Notes: a model not told the origin generated them from the sequence alone. 64,000 nt of DNA from Marthasterias glacialis (GCA_911728455.2 OU452239.1:8866192-8930191); one strand, 5' to 3'. Positions 25,438-38,784 are shown, numbered from the stretch's first letter. Numbers and translations: made by a program.

Positions 25438-27136
25438 CAGGGTAGGACACTGGCTGTATACCAAATATCATGTGGTATGAATAATAAGGTCAAATCACAT
25501 GACCCATGGTTCAATATGTAACGTGGTTTGATAAAAAAAAATATAAAAGACAATCAGTTTCCTGGTCGGTGGAATTGAAAGACAATTGACGGATTGAAAC
25601 AAACCTATGTTTCGTATAAAAAAAAAAAAACAAGAGATGACACAACGTGGACATTCCTCTGGGTCCGTCTTCTTTCCTAGAAAATCATCTTATGTTTTCC
25701 ATATACTTAGATTTTTCCCAACCGAAAAAGACAACAATTATTGATAACTTTCCTGGTTAGAAAGGGGGATCATTAGGATTGTTGTATTCTTGATGTTTTT
25801 ATTTTATTATCTATATAAATTTTTTTACCAGCATTCTTAAGTTGTCAGGGTCACTACGAAGAGTCTCTTAAAATGTACAATAAAAAAACGAGTTAAAAAA
25901 GTATGGGCTTTTTATTCTTGGCGTTTAGAAGTGCTTGTGGCATTAAAACCAGAAAGTTCTTAGATTCGTTTTCATCAACTCGGGTTAAGGCTGACATGAA
26001 CAGACCTGACACATAACGGTGTCAACATTTTGTAGTTGACTTGATGGGAGAAAACAAGTCTGTAATAATATTTGTGCAAATGGGATTTCGAGTCCGATAG
26101 GGCCTTTGTGGCAGCCGCGGATAATCGTTACAGCGCCCTCTATTCAGATTTTGTTTATTTTATTTTTTTTTATTTTTTAGGGGGAATAAAAACCCTCGCG
26201 TGTGTCACACAGGAATTTATGTAGTTCACAGGGGGAAGGGGGAAGGTAAGGGAAGGGGTGGGAGGAACGACAGGGGCTCGTAGGATAATATACATTATAG
26301 AGAGAAATCTTTGGGTCCGTATACTTGAAGAGTGAGGGGTGCCGTTTTTGAAAAAAAAACAAAAAAAAAAACTTTTCATTGAATTTTCATTTAGATTACA
26401 GTTCTTCTGTTTATACCTTATTAATAGTATGATTTATAGTTAAAGGATAATACATTTATTGAAAAACAACATTATTTGTGGCAGATCTCCCCATCCTGTT
26501 CTATACCAACGCCTCTGGATCACAACCCGTATCACTATGGACTCGAACCAAGATCCATTGGACTCGAAGTCGTTTGTCAGATCCAAGTTGATAAATAACT
26601 GTTGTAACAGCCATGCGTATATTTTCCCAGAATTTGGTATGCGTATACTCTAGATATTTAAATACGTGAATATTCATTAGTTTGTGAGTCCACGTGGACA
26701 TGTAGGTAGCTTTTGAACATTCATTCGTTGTGAGGCCATGTGAATATGCACGTAGTTGTTTGAATATATTAACCCAGAAAGAGGTAAGAATAACCAAGAA
26801 TGTCTGGCATTGGGTGTGGCCTTTTGTCTGAGTGTGTAGTGAAGTGTGAGTGTGTAAGGAAGGAGAGTGAAACACACCAAGACACACCCTAGTCTCTCTC
26901 TCTGCCTGTAAAGATCTTCAATCGCCACGGGCGGGTCTAGACTTCTCGCTACAAATCAGATGTTTAACTGTTGGGGGCAAGTGGCTCCATGAAATCTCCC
27001 TTTGGAATTTGATATTTTTTAATAAGTGTAGGAATGCTTAAAGTTAAACTGGAAGCAATTGAGGCTACCATACTTGGGCCGGTGATCGTCGACGGCAAGG
27101 CGACACGCCAAACTGCAAACAAATACCCGTTTGGGG
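23531..27136. other. Intron sequence up to the assembly gap
   Basis: AT-rich with T-runs (25407-25435 is the longest) and a possible relic of a dispersed repeat near 24712-24850 (CCGATTTCATGGCCCTGC). Short open frames have no recognisable content. Confidence 0.55.
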
Positions 27137-27636
27137 NNNNNNNNNNNNNNNNNNNNNNNNNNNNNNNNNNNNNNNNNNNNNNNNNNNNNNNNNNNNNNNN
27201 NNNNNNNNNNNNNNNNNNNNNNNNNNNNNNNNNNNNNNNNNNNNNNNNNNNNNNNNNNNNNNNNNNNNNNNNNNNNNNNNNNNNNNNNNNNNNNNNNNNN
27301 NNNNNNNNNNNNNNNNNNNNNNNNNNNNNNNNNNNNNNNNNNNNNNNNNNNNNNNNNNNNNNNNNNNNNNNNNNNNNNNNNNNNNNNNNNNNNNNNNNNN
27401 NNNNNNNNNNNNNNNNNNNNNNNNNNNNNNNNNNNNNNNNNNNNNNNNNNNNNNNNNNNNNNNNNNNNNNNNNNNNNNNNNNNNNNNNNNNNNNNNNNNN
27501 NNNNNNNNNNNNNNNNNNNNNNNNNNNNNNNNNNNNNNNNNNNNNNNNNNNNNNNNNNNNNNNNNNNNNNNNNNNNNNNNNNNNNNNNNNNNNNNNNNNN
27601 NNNNNNNNNNNNNNNNNNNNNNNNNNNNNNNNNNNN
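27137..27636. other. Assembly gap of exactly 500 N
   Basis: Exactly 500 unknown bases, so a placeholder length. The 15 bases AAATACCCGTTTGGG occur immediately before the gap (27121-27135) and immediately after it (27637-27651). This suggests either a tandem repeat at the gap or two contig ends that overlap and should have been merged. Open frames spanning the gap are artefacts. Confidence 0.98.
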
Positions 27637-28504
27637 AAATACCCGTTTGGGTATGGGTTTTTTGTGTGCGTGAAGCAAGGACCCACAGCATCTCTTCAAG
27701 ACAAAATCTACGACTGTAAGCGGCGAGACATATAAAAGTACATGAACGTCACTTCTTGATGAGAACGAGGGCCACGAACTGTCCAACCAAAACTTCGGTC
27801 CTTCATTTCTACAGCGAAATTTCTCAAGAACATCATGAAGGTATTTCTTGAGGAAAACGAAACGCCCAAAAGTCTGAGCTTCAATTAAGTATTTTAGTGG
27901 GTGGTGTGTTTTAGTCGTACAGTTTTGGGGTGAAAAAATAAGCACATGGTTTCGTATTTTTTAAGACGAGAGGTATTGAACCTGGTGTTTTTTTTTTTAA
28001 CTGAAGTGCCTGGTGGCGTACTAACAATGTATGATAACGAGAGTGGTGATGGACCCAGATATGTTGCAAACTTTAACTGCTGGTTGCATTTTTAATGTGG
28101 AGAAGTGAGTGACCCATTCAGGGTAACAGCGAGAGTTAAGTGAGAAAGCAAAGATGTGCAGACAAAAATGTAACATACATTGTTTTATTTTTCACTTGTT
28201 TACTGTGTTGCCACATTAAGACAAAGAGACAAAGTGTTCCGAGGGAGTGGCTTGAGCAGCCTTTATTTGTATTGCACTGAAGCCAAAATTGTTTATATTA
28301 GCAACAGACCTCCGGTCGTTGCATAAAAGCCACGAGATCTTCCATCTGTATCACTCCTACAGAAACCAAGAACCACGAAACTGAACGTGCTTTTTGGGGT
28401 TCTGTTTTACAGATCTCATAATGCGGTACACAGGCCACATAAAACCTAAATTGAATCACTGGATTTGAACCAAGAACCTAGAAAATGAAAACTTATTCCT
28501 CTTT

Positions 28505-28508
<4 letters not shown>
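27637..28508. other. Intron sequence between the gap and the PNT exon
   Basis: Unique AT-rich sequence without a recognised exon or repeat. Confidence 0.6.

Positions 28509-28574
<66 letters not shown>
28509..28574 (+). repeat. (CT)33 microsatellite at the PNT exon acceptor
   Basis: Uninterrupted CT dinucleotides ending 19 bases before the PNT exon. The intervening TACTCTCTCTGCCATACAG is the splice acceptor. The microsatellite therefore extends the polypyrimidine tract, and its length may vary between individuals. Confidence 0.95.
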
Positions 28575-28577
<3 letters not shown>

Positions 28578-28593
28578 TCTCTCTGCCATACAG

Positions 28594-28794
28594 ACCCAAA
28601 CACATGGTCTACGGACCATGTCCAGCAGTGGGTGCAGTGGACGGTCAGCGAATACTCCCTGCAGGACGTCATGGTTACCCGGTTCGACATTGACGGTAAA
28701 CAGTTGTGTAAGATGACCAGGGAAGACTTCACAAGGCTGACCAGCTCCTACAATGCTGACGTCTTGCTCTCTCACCTCAACTTCCTCAGACAAG
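28594..28794 (+). CDS. erg: erg exon encoding the PNT (Pointed/SAM) domain
   Basis: Exon of 201 bases encoding the Pointed domain, a SAM-like protein-interaction fold of ETS factors. The split Asp codon from the previous exon gives DPNTWSTDHVQQW, against vertebrate DPTLWSTDHVRQW. Later motifs are IDGKQLCKMTREDF and SSYNADVLLSHLNFLRQ, both very close to ERG. The loop DVMVTRFDIDG is one residue shorter than vertebrate DVNILLFQNIDG. The acceptor is GCCATACAG|AC and the donor CAAG|GTCAGA; both ends lie after codon base 1, so the 201-base exon is phase-symmetric. Directly upstream is a (CT)33 microsatellite that serves as, or merges with, the polypyrimidine tract. The strong match to the ERG/FLI1 PNT domain, rather than ETS1 or GABPA, settles the family. 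Confidence 0.96.
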
Positions 28795-28894
28795 GTCAGA
28801 TTATTTATAATAAAAAAAAAATAATAATAAATAGATAGAAATAATTTAATCTCTCACTCGGTAAGGCGTTTTTGAAACTATTTTTTTAATGGAT

Positions 28895-29080
28895 CACGGA
28901 TCAGAATTGACCCAAGAACTGAGTCCAAGGGAGCAAGACCTGTTGCCCAAAATGAGGCAAATAATAAGCCAAATCGGAGTCAGAATCACCCCACTCAACC
29001 CGATTCATAATATAATATTGGGGTAAGGCTGACCCTGGGATGGGTAGGTCTGGTTTCTTGGGATTAGTATCCGAGTATTT
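28895..29080. repeat. GGGTCA/TGACCC-related repeat, degraded copy 3
   Basis: Contains ATTGACCCAAGAACTGAGTC and GGCTGACCCTGGGATGGGT followed by GGTTTCTTGGGAT, resembling parts of the copies at 13176 and 17117. The similarity is partial. Confidence 0.4.
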
Positions 29081-32000
29081 CCCTTTATTTTTTTATATAG
29101 TGTTAGTTCGTATTTATTTGCTGTGAAAATGAAACAAAAACAAACAACCCAAAACACACTATCAAACAAACACCTTATTAATAGTGTAATGATACTTGGG
29201 TGAGCAATTTAACCTAATCCATACAAGTTCATCTTTTCCATGATGTTGCCCTCTTCGTCATGTTCTCTGTATGCAACAGCAACCATGGTTACGGTATAAC
29301 TGAAATACATAAAGGGGCCAGACTTGTTGACGTCCAGCTTCGATTTGGGTTGCATTTATGTGATTGGATATAGCTTGTCAGTGGTGAATGGCTGCGCCGC
29401 AGGGAACATGGGCAGCTAACGGCATTCACTACCGACGTTTTTCATAAACGAATTGTTCCATCAGGCTTGTCTGTGTTTTCTAGCGAAATGATACAACAAA
29501 GGAATATTTTTTAAAACAATTTTCCGAAACATTATGGTAATAACCCCACACCCGTCCCCACAACCTCACTGAAATTGTTATGTGGGCGACATTAACGGGA
29601 AGACGGTAGAGTGAAATAGCGCCCTCTGCCACCAATAAGAGCCCGTGAACTTGGTGACCCGGTTTCTCACAGATGGCCTATTTAACGTACCAACACAAAT
29701 AAATTGACATTTTGATTTTGGGGTAGTCCATTTTTTCCCCTTCGTTTCTGACCCATGGCGATGAGATAACTACATACCCTTTTTTTCAAGGTGAAACCGA
29801 GACTAAATATTGGGGTTGCATGTCACTGGCGGTCATCCTCAGTGAGAATTGTATATAATATATACGAAAAAGAAAAAAATATATAACAACATAAACATAC
29901 TGACATTTAAAAAATGTACTGTAGTACCGAAACCAGTCTTTCAAATTTCCCAAACTGGCTTAATTTCATTTAAATCTTTATAAAAATAACAAATCTTGAA
30001 ATTGAAGAGAAACCATTTTAAACTAAACTTGACCGCAACCCTTTATTTATGCGTTCAAGCTTTATTTATGCGTTCTTAATTTTGTTCAATTTTAAGAAAC
30101 GTGATCGGACTACCGAAATATAAAATAACGTTAAGTCTTTTTTTTTTTTTTTTTTCTTCTGCTTCTTCTTTTTCTTTTTTTGATCAAATAAAATGTTTAG
30201 ATTTTAGAATCTAAAGATCTCGTTTACAGCGTGCGGATTACGGCTTTGTCGTAAAAAAATCTTCATTAGAAAGGAGCGACGAATTGGAACACAAACCCTT
30301 TTAATTAAACTTATTACGTAACAGTCGAAATCGAGGCTCGTAAACAAATAGGGGGTCTGCAGCTGTCTACACTGATTCTTGACAGTCTGCAGAGAGATCT
30401 AAACTCGATTAGTTTTATTTTCCAATTTTGACCATGACTGCGTAGGAATTTACCGGAATGCCGAGGCATCCACTCCGACATGTTCTGAAGACGATCAAAT
30501 CTATCACAATTTAACTCTCTGTCACCTTCCATTTGTTCCCTTCTACATACCCCCCAAGTATAGTTACCTCTACCCTGCTTTGTTTAATCAAACATATCAT
30601 AGAGAGCCACCAAACCAAAAAACAGGGCTCCCACCCTCAGTCCAGAGCCGGGGAGGTATGCTGAATGACCGAGTTTCTCCCACCCACACACCGCCCATTT
30701 AATAAACACGGAGGATTTGATATTATTATTTATTTTTTTTACCTTTTTTTCTGGGTGAATCAACTCCAGATGTTGTAAGGATGCAAGGAGGTTTCAAAAC
30801 CCATCGTACAAAAAAGGATCAACTCACGTGCAGACGGTGAATGTAAATGAAGGTTACAGAGAGAGGGGGACCTCAATCTTATTGTAACCCCCCTCCCTCC
30901 CCCTTCTCTTTCCACATTCGCTCTCAGGTTGCGCTAAATATTGGTCTTAACTCGTTGATTGGCCAAAAGGAAATCGTGCAATTTGTCAATTAGACTCGAA
31001 CGGAAACTGCGCTGCGCTACCTTGTGCATCAGATAAGCTTCAGAAGCCCCTTCAATATTCCAAAAACACATCGGTGGATGGATTCGGGGGGCAATTCGGT
31101 GCGTCTATAGCGAGAGATATTGTATAGCGGTATTGAGTTGGATGGTTGGGGGGGGGGGGGTGATTTGACGGGTCGCGAAAAACAGGTTGTTTTTTGATTG
31201 ATTGTTGGCCGATGCTTGATTGAGCGGTGTGTGTTAAAAACAAAGCTCGCTGCTTGCGCGAAAACATTGGCTGTGTAACTGAAGATGACAGAAGTTTGTA
31301 CCCGTTCACGGGGTAGGAAAAAAACAACCCTTGCTTGATAGCACACAGACGCAGACACACACACATAAAGAGAGATAGCGCCGGTCTAAATAACCGTACT
31401 TTTTTTTTTTAATCCTTTCCTAACTGATTTTAATTGAAGAGAAGTGAACATCAAGATCGTGTCCAAATAAATGACAACCATCTCTCTTGCGGGACGAAGT
31501 CTCGTGTTTCATTCTTCGATAACTGTATTGATCGTTCAGTGATTCAAAGACAACCGTCATAGATTACGGAAAGGTGGCAATCTCGATGGCGTTATAGGCT
31601 TGCTCTAAATATTTTGCACAGACCAACCCAAGCGCCAAATACTCATCTATTCATAAATATTTCCCCTACCCGAACAAAGTTATACTTTAACACTTTTACC
31701 CACATGTCCAAATTGTTGACTTTGTTTATGCTCCTTTTGGAAATTATATGTTAAGCAATAATACGGGTTTGCCATGTTTAGTCATGACCCAGCCACGTTG
31801 GTTCCCTCCCATTCAAGTCAATGTAACCAAACCGAGGAAGGAGTACAAAAATAGTCTGACCCCTCTTCGGTATAGTGTAAACCAGTCGTCATTATGGCTG
31901 TTGAAGACAGGGTACACGACAGAGATGGGATAATTGTATTTAAAAAGTCCCCTTAACCCCAAAATAGACTGGCACTTTTGTTTTCTTTTTTTTATATTGA

Positions 32001-32567
32001 GAAATAATGAAATTCATTGCCACGAGTCAGGGGATTCTGCAGAAGATTTGTGTAGTTCGAATCTTGCGATTCTTTCACAAGAACGCCAGTGCTGTTTGTA
32101 CGCACGTATAATTATCTGTGTGCTTGGCTTTTAACCTTTCGAGACTTAAACAAGTTTGGCTCTCTCCACTTCTCAAGTGCCAGCCTTTTGTTGGCTGTCT
32201 AGATTTCAGACAAAACTCAGCTCTGATGTTGTGTGATTTCCTCGGCTAACAAGGCCCTTCCTCCACGTGTAAATTGTCAGTCGGTGCAGTTTGGGGGCTG
32301 TGTGGAAACCGCGGATCTTCTAGTATCGAGAGCAAGGTCACTGGGATGGTTGAGGGAAAGCTGATGACTGCATGGCCGATTCAGAACGTTGGGGGAGCGT
32401 TTGCGGACCGACGGTCAGAGCTGTGTATTTAGAGAGTAATCACAACTTGCGGTCAGAATCCATTTTCGGAAAGAAAAAAAAATAAATAAACAAAATAAAA
32501 TAATACATAATATTAAATAAATGAATGAAATAAAATAAAATAAAATAAAACAAAACGCATATGCGCA
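29081..32567. other. Intron sequence, simple repeats
   Basis: Contains T-runs (30139-30155), a G-run (31149-31160) and AAAT-rich tracts (32480-32550). No exon with paired splice sites or recognised coding content. Confidence 0.6.
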
Positions 32568-32655
32568 CACAGGGTGCCAGACTAGGCTGTACTTTTGGGT
32601 TATGAACAAAAAAACCTGGTGCCTCCGTGTCGCAATTCTCTCAACACACAGCTCT
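32568..32655. repeat. Dispersed repeat pair, copy 1
   Basis: CAGGGTGCCAGACTAGGCTG, then a TGGGTTATGA segment, CTGGTGCC and TCTCAACACACAGCTC. A similar order occurs at 35888-36027 with CAGGGTGCCAGACTAGACTG, TGGGTTCTGA, CTGGTGTC and TCTCAATACACAGCTC. Confidence 0.6.
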
Positions 32656-35600
32656 GCTGCTGGTGCCTCGTCACTGTAGGGCGTTCATCAAGACGTGTCT
32701 TTTTGTTTAGTCTCCCATTTAAATTGACGTAGCAAGAAACGAAGCTGGAGGGGAAAGTAGTCGAGTTCCTTTCTGTTTTGCTGACAAATCAGTGTTGAAA
32801 ATTGTTATTGTAGACTGAGAACTCGAGAGACCATTTTGTTAGTCTCCAATTCAAAACAGTGAAACAAAAGGACAGAGTTATATAAAGGTTATAGTCTGGT
32901 CCTTTCTTGTGGCATAAGTTTATACCACTGATCTTTCTTGTACTGACTTGATAGTGGGTCGGGCCGTTGCGTGTGCACAAGACCGTGAAGTCGTCACACA
33001 CAAGTGGATGCCATTTTGAAATAAAAAAAAAAGATGCGGAAAAAAAAAACGTTTGAAGTCCGAGGTTTCAACTGGGTAGACAATTTCTTTCAAACGTTCC
33101 AACGGAGAAAGATTCAGACAAGTGCAAAGCTTACCGCAAACCTCAATAATGCATAAAATGTCAGAGCTTAAAAGCGCTATGGGTACACCATACTAAATAG
33201 GCTCGCATAGCAACCAATGCTAAATGCTAAATATTCAAAAATACTCAAAAAAAAACTTAAAAGTCTCTCGGCCTCTAGAAAATAAATAAAATATATTATT
33301 AAAATATTATTTATTTATTTTATTCTGACAACTGAACTTCATTTTTCTTTTCAAATTTTTAGTAGGTTAGCCGTTGAGAATTTTTGGTAGGCTGATCCAA
33401 AATAAAAACGAGTAAACTGGGCAGACTTCATCTTGGAAAAAAATGTTTAGCAAAATAGGGCCATTTTTAGAGGGCCAGTCTACCCATAATGCTCCAGGTT
33501 GAAAGTCAACAACCCCAGGGGCACAATGTCGGACCATTAATTTTTCAACAATCCATAAATCTTTGATTTACAGAAAGAGTTGTGGGTTTTACATTTTATT
33601 AATGAGGCTCGACGCATGGATTTCTCTCTATTTAGTGCAGTGCACCCCTATAAAACTGGTTCCAGAAAGTCAGAAACACGCCCTCAACGTTCCAGGTTTG
33701 TCATTCAGATATTCCAACAGGAAAAAAAAAACACAATGGCACGAATGAACACTATTAATCACTGAGCTCTATAAAAACACAGTATCAGAGCATGCCGTGT
33801 ATGTTTTGATGCAAGTTCTCAAAAGATGTATACAATGAATAAAAATAACTCTATGGATAAACGCGCTCTATAATTAAAGAAAAAAGGGTGTTGATAAATC
33901 AATTTACCTTAACTTACAAAGTGCGTCGACGTTTGTATACGCTCTGTGTATATAATTATCTGTTTGAATTCATTGCTGGCCACGGCGGACCCAGAAGACA
34001 TCCCCAAGGGGGCTAGGAAATAAAGGCTGCCTCCAGCAAGGGGTGGGACCAAGGGAGGATGGGGGTAATATTCTCTTAAATAGTGAGATTGGAAATCACT
34101 CTAATTAGATTGAAATTCACCCTTTTCGATTGAGGCCAGGGACAAATCTTTTGCAGTTTGTCCCTATATAGTTCCAAACACCTCTTGCCCCTCTCCAGGC
34201 CTATTATAGTTTTCGCTTCTTGTTTCAGTGTTTCTCTCTATAAAAAATTCGGATAAATCAAAACAATAATCGGCAGTTTTTTGCACCGAGGAGCAGTGGG
34301 AGCCCCGAACATTTTCCCCGTCTGTGCGCCACTGCCGTTGAGTGTTGTTTACCGTACAGCCTTGAAACTCGGCCACGGGTCCTTGCTCCTTCGCCGAACA
34401 TTTTATTTCTAATGTGTGTGGATATCAAGTGAGGACATGTCCGAAGTTGTCACTGACTTGTTCCGAATCGAACTTGATGCCTGCCCTTGCCGTTTTCTAT
34501 CAGGCGAAATAACATTGTGTACCTCCAAATGAATTCATGTCAAATTTAGCCTAATTCAACCCATATCTGTGACAAATCAAAACACTAATGTCAGGCCCCG
34601 CGCAGTGCCAGCCAAGAGAGCGAATTAAGCCAGTAAAAGCATTGTCAATTATACGTGATTTAATATTTGGCTTGACCCAAATATTCCTTAAGTGTGTTAG
34701 TTAAACGGGACCGCAAAAGGATGGGGGAAAAATAGATTTCCTCTATCAGAATTGTTGTTGCTAGAAAAACATGACTCATTTTAAATTGATTCGAAGATGA
34801 TTGAGGATGTATGTTTCTTTTTGTATTTTGCCGGGGACCTGTCTATTTGTATACGTCAGTTGGCTGCTCTGAACATGCGATCTCTAATGCAAAAGGCGGG
34901 GCAGCTACTTTAGAAACAATCTAACCCAACCCCCTCTTCCCCAGTTTGCTGTGACTTTGAAATGTCACCCCCCGGGGGCACAGTTGGTGTGAAATATTAG
35001 TGCAAATATCAAATATTAGTCCAAATCAAAATGTTGAATTTATTTTCCTCTTAGCGGGGAAGTCAAGAAACTGCCCAGGTGACCTCGAAATGCTAGACCT
35101 GCTCGACTTTAAGGTTGAGAGAATCTTAAAGGTGATAACTATACAAATATGAAAGTATATATATATATTTATATATAGAACATAAAACTCCACAAAACTA
35201 TAATAAAACAAAGACAGAAATAGGAAGAAAAAAAAACTGTGGACAATTTTTAGTAGGAAAGTTTATCTTCTTAACTATATATCAGTAGCAGTTATTGTCC
35301 GGGGAAATATTCGTGTGTGGAATGCTACGTTGGCGACGGGGAAAAAATGGTTTCTCATGTCGATTTGAGCATTTGAATTAAGAACACGCAAACGTACAAA
35401 TAACAGATGTAAGACACGGTATAGACCATGTTACTGTGTGTGATTTCATCAAAACGTGCACTGCAAAAACTGGGGTGTTAAATTGATGTTATCTATGTGT
35501 GACAACGCCAAAATGGTGTTCATTTTACCAACGATAAAGCAACGGTGGATAACTAACACCATGTCAGTGTTGTCGTATATAGATACCAAGAGAATCGGTT

Positions 35601-35887
35601 TAACACCTTGGTTTTTACAGTGTGATCGCCAACTTTGATGAAATTTTCACGGGTTGGTTTGATGGTGTGTATTTATCGAAAGCCACTATAGTTTAGGAAC
35701 GAGTGCAACCCTCTTTCATAAACCAATTTATACACCATAACTTGCATAGTTCATCTTGACACAGATTTGAAACCCGAGCTGGATATTGAATGAGTAAGTG
35801 CAACAACTTGTGATTAAAGCCATTTGCAGCCCCCCCCCCCCCCCCCCCCGCCAAAAAACAACCAAAACAAAAACAGTATCTGCGAAC
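32656..35887. other. Intron sequence
   Basis: AT-rich sequence with a TA-rich tract near 35157-35178 and a C-run at 35830-35850. No exon or recognised repeat family. Confidence 0.6.
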
Positions 35888-36027
35888 CCAGGGTGCCAGA
35901 CTAGACTGCACATTGGGTTCTGATAAATTTGCACGTAAATGGCGTCCAGCAACTAACGTGACCAAAGAACGCTGGTGTCCCCCCCCCCCCCCCCCGCATG
36001 TTCAAGCTCTCTCAATACACAGCTCCG
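35888..36027. repeat. Dispersed repeat pair, copy 2
   Basis: Shares CAGGGTGCCAGACTAG and the downstream order of motifs with 32568-32655. It is expanded by extra sequence and a C-run (35981-35995). Confidence 0.6.
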
Positions 36028-36602
36028 TTCGGAACGAATGATTATGATTTCTTTATTTACGGTGCGCATATTTTCTCCACCAGAGAAAGAGAACGAACCA
36101 CTAGACTAATTGCTACGAGATGGGAATATCCCAGTTTGATTTGTTCAAACCACTCGATGGCATGCTATTTACAAAAAAGCAATAAATCACACCAACCTTT
36201 AGCAATTAAACGTTTATCGGAAACAAATTGCATCATGTATACATTAACCCTACAGCATGTGGTTTTACGTAATTAAGTTATGAGTAAACAGAACAAAGTG
36301 CAATTTCAGTGTCTGTACATACACCGCCGCGTTGTGCACATAATTATAGAAAACAGTGAAAACATTTTTAAAGGAAATGCACGCCGATCTTGTAATTTAT
36401 GAACGCACGAATACAAGAACAGAAATAGCGTCGTCAGCGTTAGCATTAACAATGTCGACGACGTCGCTTTACGGTGACAACGACGACGACGACAGCAATG
36501 GCATTGGGGACATGAACAGCGACATAAACAACAGTGGCAGCAACAACCAGCAACAACAATACAAACTTAATATTACTACTACAACGATGACGACTGAAGA
36601 CC

Positions 36603-36644
<42 letters not shown>

Positions 36645-38706
36645 CCAATAGCAACATTACAGTAACATGCATATTTCTATCCTTAAAATATTTATAATTA
36701 TTTTTTTTTACTTCTTGGAATGAAACATTTTTAATTCGGTAGGGAGTGAGCTCTATCACCAAATTTATGCTTAAAGTTACACTTTGTGGTTAACTCTGAA
36801 ATTGATTTTTAAAAAAACCTCATCAGCAAGAAAATTGCTTGTCAAATTAATAATTTCTTTGTAATTTTAACGATGAATCTGGTCTCTGCTTAGCAAAACT
36901 TGTCAATGTTCAGCTGTAATTTGTTATTAAAGAAAATTAGGCCAAGCCATAGTAATGAACCCGAGACCCAAATAAATGAAAACCTTCAGCTCATAAACGA
37001 GAGTCGCAAAAAAAGTAACTAAATGAGTTAAAAAAAAACCTTTAATGAATAATAAACCCCAAAAGATGAATGTAATTATACATGATTGTTAAATTTAAAG
37101 ATTCATTAAAAATCACCAACACCCCAGGCGAAATGATTACCCACTGTGTCTGGTTCCATTTTGAATGTTCGTCAATCAAACAAAGCTTTTAGCTGATAAT
37201 TTCATCAAAAACGATGCTGATAAGAGGTGGGATCCCAACTGGTGCACGGCTGGACCCTTTAAACCAGCAGTTCGCTCAAGCTACCGGCAGGCACTTAATA
37301 ATACCATACGAGTTGATATCACAACACGACAATTCCAATTATAGTCAGCGGTTCACAATGTTGGAAGTGATTCCGAAAGGCTTTTAGATCTTCTAATATG
37401 TGATTATTACGTGTGTACATTGGCAATTAGGCGGCGGGACCTAAACGGCACCCAAGACGAGCTAAGTTGGACCCTGGCCGGTAGGAACGCGGTCAACCTA
37501 AAGAGCCTCCCCGCGCTATGATCAAAGTCCGAAGATTTAAAAAAAAAAATAAAAAAAAAAAAAAAAAGGAAGAAGTGCCATTTTCCCGTCTTCCTTTTTT
37601 GCAGCCGCAAGGATTTTATATCATCTGCCAAGTTGTCTTTGCTCGCCCCAATGAATATATATTTATATATATGTATATATTAATTAATTGGAATTATTTT
37701 TTTCTTCTATTTTTTAACCGTCCATGTGTGATTTCGACTTCCCCTGAGATGGGTGCAAACTGGTTAATTCGGTCAAACCATGGTTTGCTATCATCCTCGA
37801 CAGCTCGTTTTTCTTATTTTTCTTATTTATTTATTTATTTTCACAAGACAAAAATAAATGAAATAATCTGTTTAATTTTCATATCAGCTTTGTCAAATGC
37901 GGAAGTAAAGCGCCCAAAACGTGAGAGCGCCACCTATCGGTATTATTTCAACTGATTGATTCGTATTATTTCATCGTTCTTATAATTTGTTTGAGGAAAG
38001 ACAATGAGAAGCGTTATGTGATGATTAAAGTTCGAAAAAGTAGATAGCTACGTCAACAAACAAACAAACAAACAAACAAACAAACAAACAAACAAACCAC
38101 GTCAAGTGAACAAAACAAAGACAGACTCATTGTTCATCCTTTTTTGTTTGGAATACCTTTGGACACGAACAAAAAAACACCCCAGCTACCGCTCCATGTT
38201 TTTGGATACTATTTTTAACGTCTCATAAATTTTGTGGACTCAGTGAATTCAACATCCCTTTCCTTTTGATGTTACCGCCAACTGAGGGCGCCTTCTTCAA
38301 GTCCACTGTAAAAATCATTCAGCCACACTAGAACCACCTAAAATGTAGTTTCTGCGCAACTGACAAACAAAACAATTATCGCCACAGAGAACAATACATT
38401 ATTGCCTGACTACCCACTAAAAAAAGGACAATAGAAAGTCATTGACTGACACAAACAATAAGTAAGCATTCGTGTGGAAGAGGCCGGGCAATTGGGAGGG
38501 GGTAAGGGCGGGAGTCGTTGGTTTTCCTTCGTCTAGCCGAAGATGCAAGTCCATCCTTTTACGCATAATATTTTATGGTGCCTGATTAGAAGAATGGGTA
38601 ATTAATTTGCACTGTTCCCTACACTGACACTATAGTTTGTATTGCGAGCTCTGTACAAGTTTGTAAACAAAAACTTTTTTTGTTTGTTTGTTTGTTTGTC
38701 TGACAG
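36028..38706. other. Intron sequence before the post-PNT exon
   Basis: Holds an (AAC)14-like tract (36603-36644), A-runs near 37540-37567, TA-rich tracts, (CAAA)n at 38055-38097 and a TTTG repeat at about 38680-38699 that abuts the splice acceptor. An open frame across the AAC tract encodes mainly Asn and is not a gene. Confidence 0.65.
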
Positions 38707-38784
38707 CTCCACTGCCCAACCTTACGTCAGATGACGTGGATAAAGCCCTGCAGCCATCCCCACGTGCACCACCAAGCTCACAAG
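38707..38784 (+). CDS. erg: erg exon after the PNT domain (counterpart of the vertebrate 81-bp exon)
   Basis: A 78-base exon encoding 26 residues. It starts APLPNLTSDDVDKALQPSPR, matching vertebrate ERG TPLPHLTSDDVDKALQNSPR, and ends APPSSQ. It is one codon shorter than the vertebrate 81-bp exon, which is alternatively spliced in human ERG. The Ser-Pro in QPSPR is conserved and could be a proline-directed kinase site. The acceptor is GTCTGACAG|CT, preceded by a TTTG repeat, and the donor is CAAG|GTAATA. Both ends are in phase 1, so skipping keeps the frame. The reading frame joins the PNT exon exactly (G+CT = Ala). Confidence 0.93.

Noticed and set aside
26964-27945. Long open frames of 180-308 codons on both strands
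   Set aside because: They run through the 500 N gap and consist mostly of unknown residues.
36356-36762. Open frames rich in Asn (plus) or Leu (minus)
   Set aside because: They come from an AAC microsatellite and have no splice sites or recognisable domain.
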